Part shown: positions 17,933 through 26,209 of the stretch, in pieces
Layout of the letters: each line of letters starts with the position of its first letter
Position numbering within the stretch: position 1 is the stretch's first letter
Assembly (NCBI RefSeq): GCF_002886255.1
Contig: NZ_KZ614149.1
Location: 2,604,001-2,668,000 of the forward strand
Direction: 5' to 3'
From: Alteribacillus bidgolensis
Lineage (GTDB): Bacteria; Bacillota; Bacilli; Bacillales; Marinococcaceae
Length of the DNA: 64,000 bases
Notes under the pieces: model-generated
Told to the model about the DNA's origin: nothing
Database searches by the model: none
What the model saw: only the letters and a program-made list of their open reading frames with translations
Made by a program: the position numbers and the translations under genes

Positions 17933-17961
17933 TAACACTTTCCTTACACAGTTTAAACTGT
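17933..17961 (+). promoter_or_regulatory. Possible Pho-box-like repeats and palindrome
   Basis: TTAACA (17933) and TTACAC (17945), six bases apart, resemble PhoP direct repeats, and CAGTTTAAACTG at 17950-17961 is a perfect 12-bp palindrome. They lie upstream of a glycerophosphodiesterase gene, a class under PhoP control in B. subtilis. The match is weak. Confidence 0.25.
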
Positions 17962-18026
17962 GGCTTTATATTCCCTTCATAGTTTTTCGCTAGAGTGAAG
18001 GTAAATAAACAAAGGGAGAGTGACAA

Positions 18027-18866
18027 ATGAAAAAGTATTTATCAAGCATTTTAACGGCCGCTTTGTTCTTTACAGTATTTCTTCCAGGGGGAATGGCATT
18101 GGCTGACGGAGAGATATCAACCAAGACAAAAAAGCAAACCCTCAATATTGCGCATCGAGGTGCCTCTGGTTATGCCCCTGAAAATACATTAGCAGCCTTT
18201 GAAAAAGCAGTGGACATGAAAGCCGAAATGATTGAACTGGATGTACAAATGAGCAAAGACGGAGAGCTTGTTGTTATCCACGATACGACAGTAGACAGAA
18301 CGACAGATGGCACAGGTGCTGTTAAAGATTTAACATATGAAGAAATAGCAGAACTGGATGCAGGAAGCTTCTTCAGTGAGGAATTTGTCGGTGAAAAAAT
18401 ACCTACACTTGGCGAAGTGCTTGACCAATTTAGAGGAAGAACTGGTATTCTTATTGAAATAAAATCACCTTATCTATACCCGGAAATCGAACAGAAAGTA
18501 GCTGATGAGCTAATTTCTCGTAATATGGATAAACCAAATAACAATAAAATTATTGTTCAATCTTTTGATCATCAGTCCATGAAAACATTCCAGTCGATTC
18601 TCCCCTCTGTGCCAGTCGGTGTACTATTAAGCTACAGCCCGGATGGCATCTCTGATGCACAGCTTGCTGATTTCGCTCGTTATGCTGAGTATGTCAATCC
18701 TAATAAGGATATGATGGACGCTGATCTGCTTGAACGTATTCATGAGTTTGGCATGAAATCACATCCATGGACGGTTAGAGACCAAGAATCCGCAGATTTC
18801 CTATTGGAATTAGAAGTAGACGGTATCATTACGGATTACCCTGATTATGTGGACCCCCATAAATAA
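18027..18866 (+). CDS. glpQ: Secreted glycerophosphodiester phosphodiesterase
   Basis: 279 residues with a signal peptide (about 1-26, ending GMALADG). The GDPD domain shows the catalytic and metal-binding signatures NIAHRGASGYAPENT, ELDVQMSKDGELVVIHD and TGILIEIKSP, and ends with GIITDYPDYV. It releases glycerol 3-phosphate from glycerophosphodiesters, including products of phospholipid or teichoic acid breakdown, outside the membrane. Length is usual for bacterial GlpQ. GGGAGAG precedes the ATG. No glpT transporter is adjacent. Possible phosphate control is noted in the upstream entry. Confidence 0.9.
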   Translation: MKKYLSSILTAALFFTVFLPGGMALADGEISTKTKKQTLNIAHRGASGYAPENTLAAFEKAVDMKAEMIELDVQMSKDGELVVIHDTTVDRTTDGTGAVKDLTYEEIAELDAGSFFSEEFVGEKIPTLGEVLDQFRGRTGILIEIKSPYLYPEIEQKVADELISRNMDKPNNNKIIVQSFDHQSMKTFQSILPSVPVGVLLSYSPDGISDAQLADFARYAEYVNPNKDMMDADLLERIHEFGMKSHPWTVRDQESADFLLELEVDGIITDYPDYVDPHK

Positions 18867-18925
18867 TATTTCTCATATTTAATTGGAGCAGAAGGTTCCC
18901 CCGCCTTCTGCTCCTTCTTATATCA

Positions 18926-19790
18926 TTACATTTTTGCTTTTGCAATTTTTCTTTCAATCCTTGGCAGGACTTCCTCTTTCATTAGCCGCATTGATTTTTT
19001 CCATACTTCGGGGTTATCGCTGTAATCATACCCGGTGATAAGCAAATGCCCAAGCCCGCCTACTTTTTCATAGAGATTGGCTAACCTATTCGCAACTGTC
19101 TTCGGTGACCCCACAAACCAGTTATATTTTGCTACATATTCCGTAGTGACTTCCTCATCGTCCACAGCTTCTTCTTGTTTAAATACAGAAATAGCACCAA
19201 TTTTTTAAAGAGAGGAAGCCAATATTCACGATGCTGCCTGCCCATCATAGAATACAGGGAACCTTCAAGCGCTTCTTCATCTGTATCTGCTGCAAACACA
19301 TCCCGGGTAATTCTCCAGATATCCCGCTGTGGATTTTTGCCGCTTCTTTTAGCTCCTTCTTCCACAGAATCCCAATGACTTGTAATATAATCGAGGTTCG
19401 CTCCCAGGCTCATTGGAACTTTTTTCTCCAGCCATTTTCAGTGTTTCTGATCCTGGACTAAGTCCGGTTACGCCAATAGGCGGGTATGGTTTCTGATATG
19501 GCTCAATATGCGGCCTTAAATATTCATCACCCTCTATTTTATTCGCATTCCAATACGTTCCTTTATATTGAAAAGGCTCTTTTTCCTTCCAAAACTTCAA
19601 TATAATTTCTAATGCTTCTGCTGTCATTGTTCTATTTGCGCCATTGGCTTCGTCTACACCATATGTTTCATGATCACTAGGAAGACCCCCTGCCCCAATG
19701 CCAAGCATTAAGCGACCTAGTGATAAATGATCAAGAAACGCCGTACGATGAGCTAATTCTACTGGATAATGGTAAGGCAGGCTGTTAAAC
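18926..19790 (-). pseudogene. LLM-class flavin monooxygenase, C-terminal part (broken)
   Basis: Three frames on the minus strand together encode about 280 residues of a luciferase-like (LLM class) flavin-dependent monooxygenase: NSLPYHYPVELAHRTAFLDH, LSLGRLMLGIGAGGLPSD, then after a frameshift near 19405 ANLDYITSHWDSVEEG, and after another near 19200 NWFVGSPKTVANRLANL. The N-terminus is missing here and is found in opposite orientation at 19918-20141, ending at the residue where this part begins. So an internal inversion plus two frameshifts destroyed the gene. The parent probably resembled limonene- or alkane-type monooxygenases; the substrate is unknown. Confidence 0.88.
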
Positions 19791-19852
19791 TATCATCCCG
19801 GTCTACTACTCGTTTCTTTCTAGAAAGTTTCTAACCTTCCAGAAAAGCTATT

Positions 19853-19867
19853 GTGAAAACGCTCACT
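19853..19867 (+). promoter_or_regulatory. cre-like site
   Basis: GTGAAAACGCTCACT matches the cre consensus in all but the first base. It lies upstream of the detached monooxygenase 5' end and inside the inverted segment, so it once belonged to the intact gene's control region. A CTTTCTAGAAAG palindrome lies at 19817-19828. Confidence 0.45.
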
Positions 19868-19917
19868 TAAAAAGGTCCAAAACGAGATTCTTTTAACAAG
19901 AAAAAGGTGATGGTTTT

Positions 19918-20141
19918 GTGAAACTAGGACTGTTCTTAATGCCGACACATCCTCCGGAAAAAAGTCTTTACGACACGACCGAATGGGACTTAGAGATGAT
20001 TCAATATGCATATGAGTTAGGTTATGGTGAGGCTTGGATTTGGGAACATTTTACTTCCCCGTGGGAACCAATTCCAGCCCCAGATTTAATGATTGCGCAG
20101 GCTTTGAAAGCAACAAAGCAATTAAAGCTTGCACCTGGTGC
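19918..20141 (+). pseudogene. LLM-class flavin monooxygenase, N-terminal part (inverted)
   Basis: Begins with GTG preceded by AAAAAGGTGATGG and reads MKLGLFLMPTHPPEK, then GYGEAWIWEHFTSPWEPIP and QALKATKQLKLAPGA. These are the first strands and helices of a luciferase-like monooxygenase. After LAPGA the frame runs into a few unrelated codons and stops. The rest of the enzyme is on the other strand starting at 19790. The two ends match as consecutive sequence, so inverting about 350 bp (roughly 19790-20141) would restore the junction. Confidence 0.85.
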
Positions 20142-20204
20142 TCCTCAAACTAAAGATTCCTAGCCTTTGCTACAATTACTTCAAAAATTATAAATATATT
20201 TTCA

Positions 20205-20253
20205 TTGACAATCTCTTAAAATATCATTAAACTTATAGTTGAAAGCGCTTACA
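20205..20253 (+). promoter_or_regulatory. Promoter with perfect cre site
   Basis: TTGACA (20205-20210), 17 bp, TAAACT (20228-20233), followed at 20239-20253 by TTGAAAGCGCTTACA, which fits the cre consensus at every fixed position. The cre covers the expected start point, which predicts CcpA repression of the small gene that follows. Confidence 0.75.
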
Positions 20254-20271
20254 ATTAAAGGAGCGGGTATT

Positions 20272-20433
20272 ATGAATATGTGTACTTTAATCGATGAAAA
20301 GAATAAAGACCAACTCATTGCTGCCCTTTTAGATCTTGATATTTATAAAATGCCGGATGGTCGTCAGTTTTATGAAGCTACGGAATCAGAATTGAAAAAT
20401 CAGTTTTTACTAAGAACCAACTATATTTCCTGA
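20272..20433 (+). CDS. FbpA-like small protein
   Basis: 53-residue protein: MNMCTLIDEKNKDQLIAALL, DLDIYKMPDGRQFYEAT and ESELKNQFL. The pattern of a helix with LI..L, an IYK..DGRQ turn and a final LSELE-type helix matches the short Fur-regulated basic proteins of the FbpA family, which in B. subtilis help iron sparing. This copy is more acidic than FbpA and no Fur box is seen, while its promoter carries a perfect cre. So a carbon-controlled relative is suggested. Start at 20272 is preceded by AAAGGAGCG; the frame extends upstream but through the promoter. Confidence 0.6.
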   Translation: MNMCTLIDEKNKDQLIAALLDLDIYKMPDGRQFYEATESELKNQFLLRTNYIS

Positions 20434-20480
20434 CAAGCTCCCTTTTATATCATGTATTATAAATAATTTTCCACACATAG

Positions 20481-20513
20481 CCATCAGTCTCACTGTCGAG
20501 ATGATGGTTTTTT
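20481..20513 (+). terminator. Terminator of the FbpA-like gene
   Basis: CCATCAGTCTC and GAGATGATGG form a hairpin followed by TTTTTT. Confidence 0.8.
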
Positions 20514-20592
20514 GTATCCTTTCGTTTATGATCAGCTCCCCCAAAATTTTAGGATTATTGACATATAATAGACACATAAGAATGATAGAATT

Positions 20593-20674
20593 GGACAAAC
20601 TTGCTTGCCGCAAAGTCCAAATGGCGAAAGCAAAAGTTTTCCTATACTGTTTACCATTCTTAACAGTACAAGGA
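20593..20674 (+). repeat. Interspersed palindromic repeat, copy A (variant)
   Basis: AAACTTGCTTGCCGC ... TGGCGAAAGC ... AGTTTTCCTATACTGTTTA: a variant of the family described under copy B, with its own 3' module (TTCTTAACAGTACAAGG). It lies directly upstream of the kinase gene and probably supplies part of its leader. Confidence 0.6.
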
Positions 20675-20693
20675 AAGAAGGGAGACTATAGAA

Positions 20694-21305
20694 ATGAGTG
20701 CATATAGAGAACTTGCTGATAGTGTACGCATGACTGGCAAGGGCTCATGTCCATGGTTTGGTGAGAAAGATGACAAGCTTGAACTCATTGGAAAAGGCCG
20801 AAGTGCTTACGTTTTTAAGATTCTTTCAACTGAAAAAGTACTGAAGGTGTTCTTTCCTGACTTTACACATATAGCAAAAGAAGAAGCGGCGATTTACCAT
20901 GATCTTGAAGGATTAGAATTTTTCCCGACATTATATGAGGCTGGTTCCAACTACCTCGTGCTTGATTATATAGAGGGGTACACTTTGTTTGAATGTCTGC
21001 AGCAAGGCATTCCGGTTTCAGAGCAGAATATGAACGAGGTTGATCAGGCTTTAGACCTAGCACGAAAAAAAGGACTGAATCCGTCAGATATTCATTTACG
21101 AAATATTATTATCACTCCGCATGGCGGGATAAAAATTATTGATGTCGCTCGCTATCGGCAAACAAAACAGTGTACGCAATGGGACGATTTAAAACGAGCC
21201 TTTTATCGTTTTTATAGGAAGCCTTATTTCCCTAAAAGACTTCCCATATTTATTCTAAATACCATTGCCGCGTTATATAAAAGAAAATGGCTGCCTGAAT
21301 TTTAG
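20694..21305 (+). CDS. Small Ser/Thr kinase-like protein (YrzF/YbdM type)
   Basis: 203-residue protein with a reduced protein-kinase fold. Visible: glycine loop LIGKGRSAYVFKI, ATP Lys in KVLKVFF, hinge NYLVLDYIEGYTL, catalytic loop NPSDIHLRNIII (in place of HRDLKxxN) and IKIIDVARY in the DFG position. B. subtilis YrzF and YbdM have this compact layout and are annotated as probable kinases; substrates are unknown. The C-terminal segment is rich in basic residues. GGGAG lies upstream of the ATG. Missing standard DFG glycine is usual in this group. Confidence 0.75.
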   Translation: MSAYRELADSVRMTGKGSCPWFGEKDDKLELIGKGRSAYVFKILSTEKVLKVFFPDFTHIAKEEAAIYHDLEGLEFFPTLYEAGSNYLVLDYIEGYTLFECLQQGIPVSEQNMNEVDQALDLARKKGLNPSDIHLRNIIITPHGGIKIIDVARYRQTKQCTQWDDLKRAFYRFYRKPYFPKRLPIFILNTIAALYKRKWLPEF

Positions 21306-21379
21306 GCTGACTACTGGATCTATTCCTATCAGCTGCCTTCCCCGATACCAACTGCTGAATACTCTTTCCTAATGTATTA

Positions 21380-21474
21380 AAAAACTTGGCTTACCGCCCA
21401 GCCCAAATGGCGGAAGTCTTAGTTTTGCTTATACTTTGATCCTTTAACAAAGTTAAACATTCCTAAAATACAAA
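21380..21474 (+). repeat. Interspersed palindromic repeat, copy B (full length)
   Basis: About 95 bp in two modules. Module 1 is an imperfect hairpin: AAAACTTGGCTTACCGCC pairs with GGCGGAAGTCTTAGTTTT. Module 2 follows after GCTTATACTTTGATCC and contains TTTAACAAAGTTAAA, a perfect 6-bp stem with a 3-base loop, then CATTCCTAAA. Copies D (45888) and F (58103, minus strand) are about 90 per cent identical over the whole length. This copy lies in the gap between the convergent kinase and cvpA genes. Confidence 0.85.
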
Positions 21475-21516
21475 GAAGACTGAACTTGGTCCAACTTCCA
21501 AGTCCAGTCTTTTTCA
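21475..21516. terminator. Terminator between kinase and cvpA genes
   Basis: AAGACTGAACTTGG and CCAAGTCCAGTCTT form a long stem with T and A tracts on both sides. Confidence 0.85.
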
Positions 21517-21539
21517 ATATAATCTATTTCCAAGCTGCC

Positions 21540-22025
21540 TTAATAAAAATCAGAAATAAAAGGGGTATTCTCCATCATGATCGTCGCCACAGAAGATGAA
21601 TCAATAGCAGTTTGCACCGACTCAACCGGGAAGAATGAAACACCTATCAAGAGAATTAAAATCACCACATAAGTTTTAACTACGCCAAATACACCGCCAA
21701 GTCCTTTGTTGATCGTACGAAGGATAGGCAAAGATGCAAAGACTTGCAGGATCCTGCCAAGCCAAAGGACGATTAGATTTGTCACGATTAAAACAGTGAA
21801 AAAGCCAATAAGTGTATAGAAAATCCCTCCCAAGCCGGCTCCAAGAAACTCAGGATAAGGAACCCATGTATGAAGCCAAGATGCAGCCGAGCTATAAAAG
21901 AAAAAACCCGCAGCAATGGCAAGTAAAAAACTCGAAAGTCTTACAAATTTAGAAACAAAGCCTTGACGAAGTCCAATAAAAAAACTTCCAATAAGTAACA
22001 AAATGATGATAATATTTACGAGCAC
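21540..22025 (-). CDS. CvpA family membrane protein
   Basis: 161-residue protein with four to five hydrophobic helices, of the CvpA (colicin V production) family. FFIGLRQGFVSKFVRL after the first helix is the family hallmark (GxxxGxxRG-like), and INKGLGGVFGVVKTYVVILI is the conserved C-terminal helix. Members affect envelope processes and toxin export; the exact role in Bacillus is not known. The frame extends back to 22082, but the GTG at 22025 lies eight bases after AAGGAGG and is the likely start. Confidence 0.8.
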   Translation of the reverse strand: MLVNIIIILLLIGSFFIGLRQGFVSKFVRLSSFLLAIAAGFFFYSSAASWLHTWVPYPEFLGAGLGGIFYTLIGFFTVLIVTNLIVLWLGRILQVFASLPILRTINKGLGGVFGVVKTYVVILILLIGVSFFPVESVQTAIDSSSVATIMMENTPFISDFY

Positions 22026-22139
22026 AAGCAGTACCTCCTTCACGGTGAGAAAATGAGATGCTCGTTGAATTGAATATATCATGTTTGATTATAAAAAAGA
22101 AACCATCTTCCGTACTGTTCCGTTAGAAATTAATGGAAC

Positions 22140-22212
22140 TAAAAAAGCGCAAGCGCCTTGCAGGTCCTAAAAATAGAATACGTCCGTTTCGTTTATACTG
22201 TTTACCAATAAA
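22140..22212 (+). repeat. Interspersed repeat, copy J (divergent)
   Basis: AAAAAGCGCAAGCGCCTTGC begins a short hairpin unit, then AGGTCC and CGTTTATACTGTTTACC; the last part equals the junction of copy A. Treated as a distant member of the repeat family. Confidence 0.4.
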
Positions 22213-22266
22213 TTTGGAAAAATAAAAAAGCTGCGCTAATCACAGCTTTTTCACATTCATGGGCAT

Positions 22267-22683
22267 TTACTTTTTTGCTAAAGCATCTTCGTCCATATAT
22301 AAGACCTCCCATAAATGGCCGTCTCTATCCTGAAAACTCCCCCCATACATAAAACCTGCCTCGACAGGATCATTGGATGGTTTTCCTCCTGCTTCAAGAG
22401 CTTTATTGACCAATTCATCCACCTCTTCCTTACTGTCAGCAGATAAGGCAACGATCACTTCCGTGTTTTTGGTCGCATCCGTTATTTCTTTTTTGGTAAA
22501 GGTTTGAAAAAAATCTTCCTTTAAGAGCATAGCAAACATGTTTTCTCCTATAATCAAACAAGCTGCGTTTTCATCTGTAAATTGATCATTAAACTCAAAT
22601 CCTAACCGTGTAAAAAAATCAATCGATTGATTTAAATCTTTTACCGGTAAATTAACATATATTTGTTTAGCTTGAGTTCCCAT
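22267..22683 (-). CDS. VOC (glyoxalase/bleomycin-resistance) family protein
   Basis: 138-residue protein with the paired beta-alpha-beta-beta-beta modules of the vicinal oxygen chelate superfamily: KQIYVNLPVKDLNQSIDFF at the start, and GGSFQDRDGHLWEVLYMDE, with the usual C-terminal Glu, at the end. The group contains lactoylglutathione lyase-like and antibiotic-binding proteins; this one is close to the YP_-type proteins often annotated as glyoxalase-like with no known substrate. ATG at 22683 lies eight bases after AAAGG; a GTG three codons earlier overlaps the site. It follows the DinB-like gene by 20 bp and probably shares its transcript. Confidence 0.82.
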   Translation of the reverse strand: MGTQAKQIYVNLPVKDLNQSIDFFTRLGFEFNDQFTDENAACLIIGENMFAMLLKEDFFQTFTKKEITDATKNTEVIVALSADSKEEVDELVNKALEAGGKPSNDPVEAGFMYGGSFQDRDGHLWEVLYMDEDALAKK

Positions 22684-22703
22684 ATGACTCACCTTTCTTT
22701 TAT

Positions 22704-23204
22704 TTAGTTTTCATCTGCACTCGAACCATACACCGCAGGTACTGAGACATCGAGCAGACGGAGATAAACAGTAAGCTGGCCGCGATGGTGGTACCAATGA
22801 TTAAACATGAGAGAGCGCAGCATGAAAAAACGCGGCGCTGTCATTATCGTTTCTTCTCCTTGTTTCATCTGCCATTCTGACATCAGGTCCACTTCATTCC
22901 ATGCTGCCAGCTTTTGCTCGGCCGTCTCGATACTGCTATCGAAGGCTGACAAAATCTCCTTGCGAGTAGCTGCTTCAGGGAGAAGAACTTGCGGAACTTC
23001 CCTGTTTGATTCACTAAAATATTCGGCCAGTTCCCCAGGTATAACTGCAGTATGCAAAGCAATCTGGCCAAGGGACATAGACTTTGGATGCGGAGACCAG
23101 GAAAGCTTATCTTCCGGAATTCGTTCAAGGACTTGTCTAGTGGCATGCACCTCATCTGTGAATTCTTTTATCAGTAAGTCGGAAACGGCAATACGTTTTG
23201 ACAT
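22704..23204 (-). CDS. DinB-family metal-dependent protein
   Basis: 166-residue four-helix protein of the DinB/YfiT-like fold. The three metal-binding histidines are in LGQIALHTAV and NHWYHHRGQL. Members include bacillithiol transferases and thiol-dependent enzymes; the C-terminal YHHRGQLTVYLR signature is typical. ATG at 23204 lies eight bases after GGAGAAAAGG. It is followed closely by the VOC-family gene. DinB plus VOC pairings suggest small-molecule or drug detoxification, but no substrate can be inferred. Confidence 0.82.
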   Translation of the reverse strand: MSKRIAVSDLLIKEFTDEVHATRQVLERIPEDKLSWSPHPKSMSLGQIALHTAVIPGELAEYFSESNREVPQVLLPEAATRKEILSAFDSSIETAEQKLAAWNEVDLMSEWQMKQGEETIMTAPRFFMLRSLMFNHWYHHRGQLTVYLRLLDVSVPAVYGSSADEN

Positions 23205-23275
23205 CACCTTTTCTCCTTTCCATTCGATATAGCCTGGTAAAAAAGGTGAATGACACCAGGTGAGTCGATTAACTT

Positions 23276-23715
23276 TCAGCTTCTAGATTCAACAAGATGG
23301 TCATTTAATTGATCAAATAGTCTTATTCCATCACCGAGCAGTACAGGCACCACATGAAGATGGATTTCATCAATTAGACCTGGATAAAGGCATTGGCGTG
23401 ATGCACTTGCTCCCGCAACACCAACATAATTTGCACCTGCTGCAGCTTTCGCTTTTTTTATTGCACTTTCAATTCCATCGGTGACAAAGGTGAAAGAGCT
23501 GTGGATCCTTTTGGTACCTTTTCTGGATCATGATCTGTTAAAAAAATCCGGGATTCCATGGATAACCCCATCCTCCGACCACATCAAACGTACGCCAACC
23601 CATCACTATTGCTCCTGTTCTTTCAAAAGATGTATCAACACCTCTGTGCTGTTGCTTGAAATCTTGAAAAAATGATTATATGTGCTGGGTTTGCTGCCGC
23701 TAAATCAGTCATGAA
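23276..23715 (-). pseudogene. Dihydrofolate reductase-like (RibD C-terminal) protein, broken
   Basis: Minus-strand fragments in three frames give MTDLAAANPAHIIIFSRF, VDTSFERTGAIVMGWRTFDV, GGWGYPWNPG, then TDGIESAIKKAKAAAGANY and PGLIDEIHLHVVPVLLGDGI. Together these cover a YyaP/YwjB-type protein of the RibD C-terminal superfamily of about 190 residues. At least two frameshifts and an in-frame stop break it. The start and end are both still recognisable, so decay is recent. Confidence 0.82.
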
Positions 23716-23982
23716 AAACGTCTCCTCCCTCTCCAAACGGCTGTTCCGTGCTATTGTTAGGACCAGTTATGAAGCCATCAAGTGACATGGACATATCTAC
23801 AATCCCTTTTCCCATCATTCAAACTCTCTTTTGTTTCGATTGGGATTAAATGTTTTTCTAGTTGTCGAAATGGATCACGATCGCTCCTATCACCTCTCCT
23901 TTACATGTTTTCACCTTGCAGTTCTTTGCATTTCTTTATTTCTAACGCTTTTATTTTAGCACGCAGCCTTCTCCCATATTTC

Positions 23983-24777
23983 TTATGAATTGCTATGTTG
24001 ATGAATTCTTTGAAGGAATTTATTCATTAATAGCGGTAATGAGATAAGGATCGGCGGATCATCAACACGCGGAGGATAAAGGTGCACTTCTTGATGTGGA
24101 ATGGGGGAAAACGGCTCGACAATAATTGGCTTTCTCGATCGTGTTCTTAATGTTTTGTGCGGAAGGAGAAAATCCTCTGCTTTCATTTTCCAAGAAACCG
24201 AAGTGGCCATTATGTAATAGATACCCGGTTTGACATCTGGTATACAAAAATCCCCTAAGGAAGAAATAAGTGTTCCGTGCAGGGGGAAGCCTTCAGGTAT
24301 TGGTTTTGCAAATAATCCAATCAAAATAACACCTTCAAAAGGGACTGCTGCTTGAATGGTTCCTGTTATGTTTGTATGTTTACCCGTAGAATTAGAGGCA
24401 GCAGTCCAGTCACGAAGCTTTTGTAAAGAGTGAAAGTGGTTATTTGCTTGTGGGATGGAATTTCGGAATTGGGACGGTGTCATGCCGATTCGTTTCGTGA
24501 ATTGAGTAGTAAACGTTCCTAAACTTTGCTGGCCGATTTCAAGCCCAACATCTCGAACGCTCAAATTCGTATGCAATAATAAATCTTTCGCTTTTTGCAT
24601 GCGCAGAGCAGAAACATAGTAAAGCGGGGGAATGCCCATTTTTTCTTTAAATATGCGATTGAAATGGTATGGACTATAAGCAGCTTGAGCAGCTAACGCA
24701 GAAAGCTCAAGAGGTTCGTGTATATGTTGATGAATATAGACAACCACTTCACCTATTTCGGGATACTGATCGGTCAC
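23983..24777 (-). CDS. AraC-family regulator with C-terminal effector domain
   Basis: 264 residues. N-terminal AraC-type double helix-turn-helix (residues 8-105): LAAQAAYSPYHFNRIFKEKM with IPPLYYVSALRMQKAKDLL, and VGLEIGQQSLGTFTTQFTKR with GMTPSQFR. The C-terminal 150 residues resemble a GyrI-like ligand-binding domain, as in Rob/BmrR-type regulators, for example LIGLFAKPIPEGFP and GIYYIMATSVSW. GTG start follows GGGGAGAAAG. Likely a sensor of small hydrophobic molecules. The nearest genes are the broken DHFR-like gene downstream on the same strand and, beyond it, the DinB-VOC pair, which are possible targets. Confidence 0.82.
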   Translation of the reverse strand: MTDQYPEIGEVVVYIHQHIHEPLELSALAAQAAYSPYHFNRIFKEKMGIPPLYYVSALRMQKAKDLLLHTNLSVRDVGLEIGQQSLGTFTTQFTKRIGMTPSQFRNSIPQANNHFHSLQKLRDWTAASNSTGKHTNITGTIQAAVPFEGVILIGLFAKPIPEGFPLHGTLISSLGDFCIPDVKPGIYYIMATSVSWKMKAEDFLLPHKTLRTRSRKPIIVEPFSPIPHQEVHLYPPRVDDPPILISLPLLMNKFLQRIHQHSNS

Positions 24778-24924
24778 AAATTCTTTCTCCCCTTCCTAAT
24801 CAATTTAACTTCTCCTTATAATTTTATCCATCGATGTTCTATTTCCTCCCTCTTCTGCCATTTTTTAAAATTAGTTTGCCGACATAAATAAAGGAATCGC
24901 CTAGGCAAAGGAATTTTTACTAAA

Positions 24925-25055
24925 AACGCACACGTACTGTGCAACGTAGAAGTCCGCGTCGTGCGAGAGTACGTCTTCGGCAGTGGAAACCTTATTCTTT
25001 TCCTATACTTTATTCCCTTAGCCAAGTTAAACCTTCCTAAGTACAAGTAAACCAG
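24925..25055 (+). repeat. Interspersed repeat, copy I (variant)
   Basis: The 3' module TCCTATACTTTATTCCCTTA, then GCCAAGTTAAACCTTCCTAA and GTACAA, matches module 2 of the repeat family. The 5' part differs and forms a separate hairpin with ACGTACT and AGTACGT as its arms. Confidence 0.5.
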
Positions 25056-25086
25056 CCCTAAACCCTGGTCTACTTGATTTTCTTCT

Positions 25087-25600
25087 TTATTGAGTTGGAG
25101 AACCAGGCAGGTAGTAATATGGCGGAACTTTGAGCCAACCCCGTTTATGCATTAATGTTTTTAATGTGTTTCCAAATGTCACCCATTCCGTATAAAATGG
25201 AAACCACATCATGCCGGTATCGTTTCGGATTGCACCCGCTTAAGCTTTAGCACAGGCTTGCATACATGTAACCAGCTTAAAAGCAATACCATTTGAAATT
25301 TCGTCATCGGTTAATTTTACCCCTAATGGAATATCTTTAGAATCGGAATTTTGGTTTAACAGAGGTCACATAAGGTAAAGGAATTCCTTCTTTTTTCATA
25401 AATTGGCTTAAACCACTTGTTCTTCACACAGTTTAATGACATCCGTCAGCATTTCTTTGACTTCATCATCTGTTGTTTTATTCAGCCCAGTTTCCTCATA
25501 ACGAATGAATTCTTCCATCAGGGTAATGTACTTCCAGCAGTCTCCCACTTCTATGACATGCAATGGAGCCGTTGGTTCATTTGTATTATCAAAAATTTTA
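25087..25600 (-). pseudogene. DUF3231-family protein, decayed
   Basis: Minus-strand fragments read VIEVGDCWKYITLMEEFIRY, DDEVKEMLTDVIKLCEEQVV, DDEISNGIAFKLVTCMQAC and AIRNDTGMMWFPFYTEWVTF, ending HKRGWLKVPPYYYLPGSPT. The last part is the typical C-terminus of a DUF3231 module. Several stops lie between the pieces. It is a third, dead copy of the family found intact in tandem at 41.7-43.8 kb. Confidence 0.7.
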
Positions 25601-25624
25601 ACTTTGCTAATGAGTTATCTTATT

Positions 25625-25891
25625 CCTTGTCATTTTTTATAATTACACCAGAAAAATCTCCTCGGATTACTTCTTTTTCCTTCTGATTACGACAGGAAAA
25701 AATGGCGGAAATAGTCCCCTCCTTTTTGTTGGCAGGGTAGCTGTAAACAGTCCTTGGATAATGAGGCGTCCGTTTTCATCTGGTACCAAGTGATGGGTGC
25801 CTTCATCTCCTGAAACTTTTGTAAACATCTCTACATCTTCGACCGTATACGTTCGTTTAAAGGTTATAATATCTCCAACTTGTAATGACAT
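25625..25891 (-). pseudogene. MaoC-like hydratase, truncated
   Basis: Starts with ATG and reads MSLQVGDIITFKRTYTVEDV, then FTKVSGDEGTHHLVPDENGR and LIIQGLFTATLPTK, the first half of a hot-dog fold MaoC-type dehydratase (about 130 residues when complete). The hydratase Asp-His pair is represented by the GDEG-HH stretch. After LPTK the frame shifts and roughly 50 residues are lost; KEVIRGDFSGVIIKND just downstream resembles the family's C-terminus. A 74-residue open frame remains, but it is unlikely to fold as an enzyme. Confidence 0.7.
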
Positions 25892-26059
25892 ATTTACTTC
25901 CTTTCGTGTTTCATGGTTTTATTCATTTCTTTTCTCGTTGCTGCTGTGATTTCCTTCTCTTTTCTCTATAAAAAGCAGCCTCGTTTTTTTACATAAATTT
26001 GTTGGCAGGTGTTAAAAATATTTGTGTATTGGTATTTTACAGAAAGGAGCGATAATCCT

Positions 26060-26185
26060 TTGGGTAAACGTTCAAAATCAAAACGTAATATCATAAAAGG
26101 CAAAGATGCCGTGCAACCTAGTACGGGAGAAGAGAGAATTACTATTTCAAAGGTGAGCAGGGAGTTAGGAGAAAAAAGAAAGTAA
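26060..26185 (+). CDS. Small basic protein, possible spore protein
   Basis: 41-residue protein MGKRSKSKRNIIKGKDAV followed by QPSTGEERITISKVSRELG and EKRK. It has a TTG start after AAAGGAGCGATAATCC and lies 24 bp before the SspH-type gene, so the two are probably co-transcribed. The MGKR start and Lys/Arg-rich ends are common in minor small acid-soluble spore proteins (SspO, SspP), but I cannot place it in a named family. Confidence 0.5.
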   Translation: MGKRSKSKRNIIKGKDAVQPSTGEERITISKVSRELGEKRK

Positions 26186-26209
26186 TACAGCGAAAAGGAG
26201 AGAAGGCAA

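Noticed and set aside
24925..24985. GTACGT-containing hairpin as a riboswitch
   Set aside because: Neither the fold nor the conserved words match a class I know, and it is joined to a module of the interspersed repeat.
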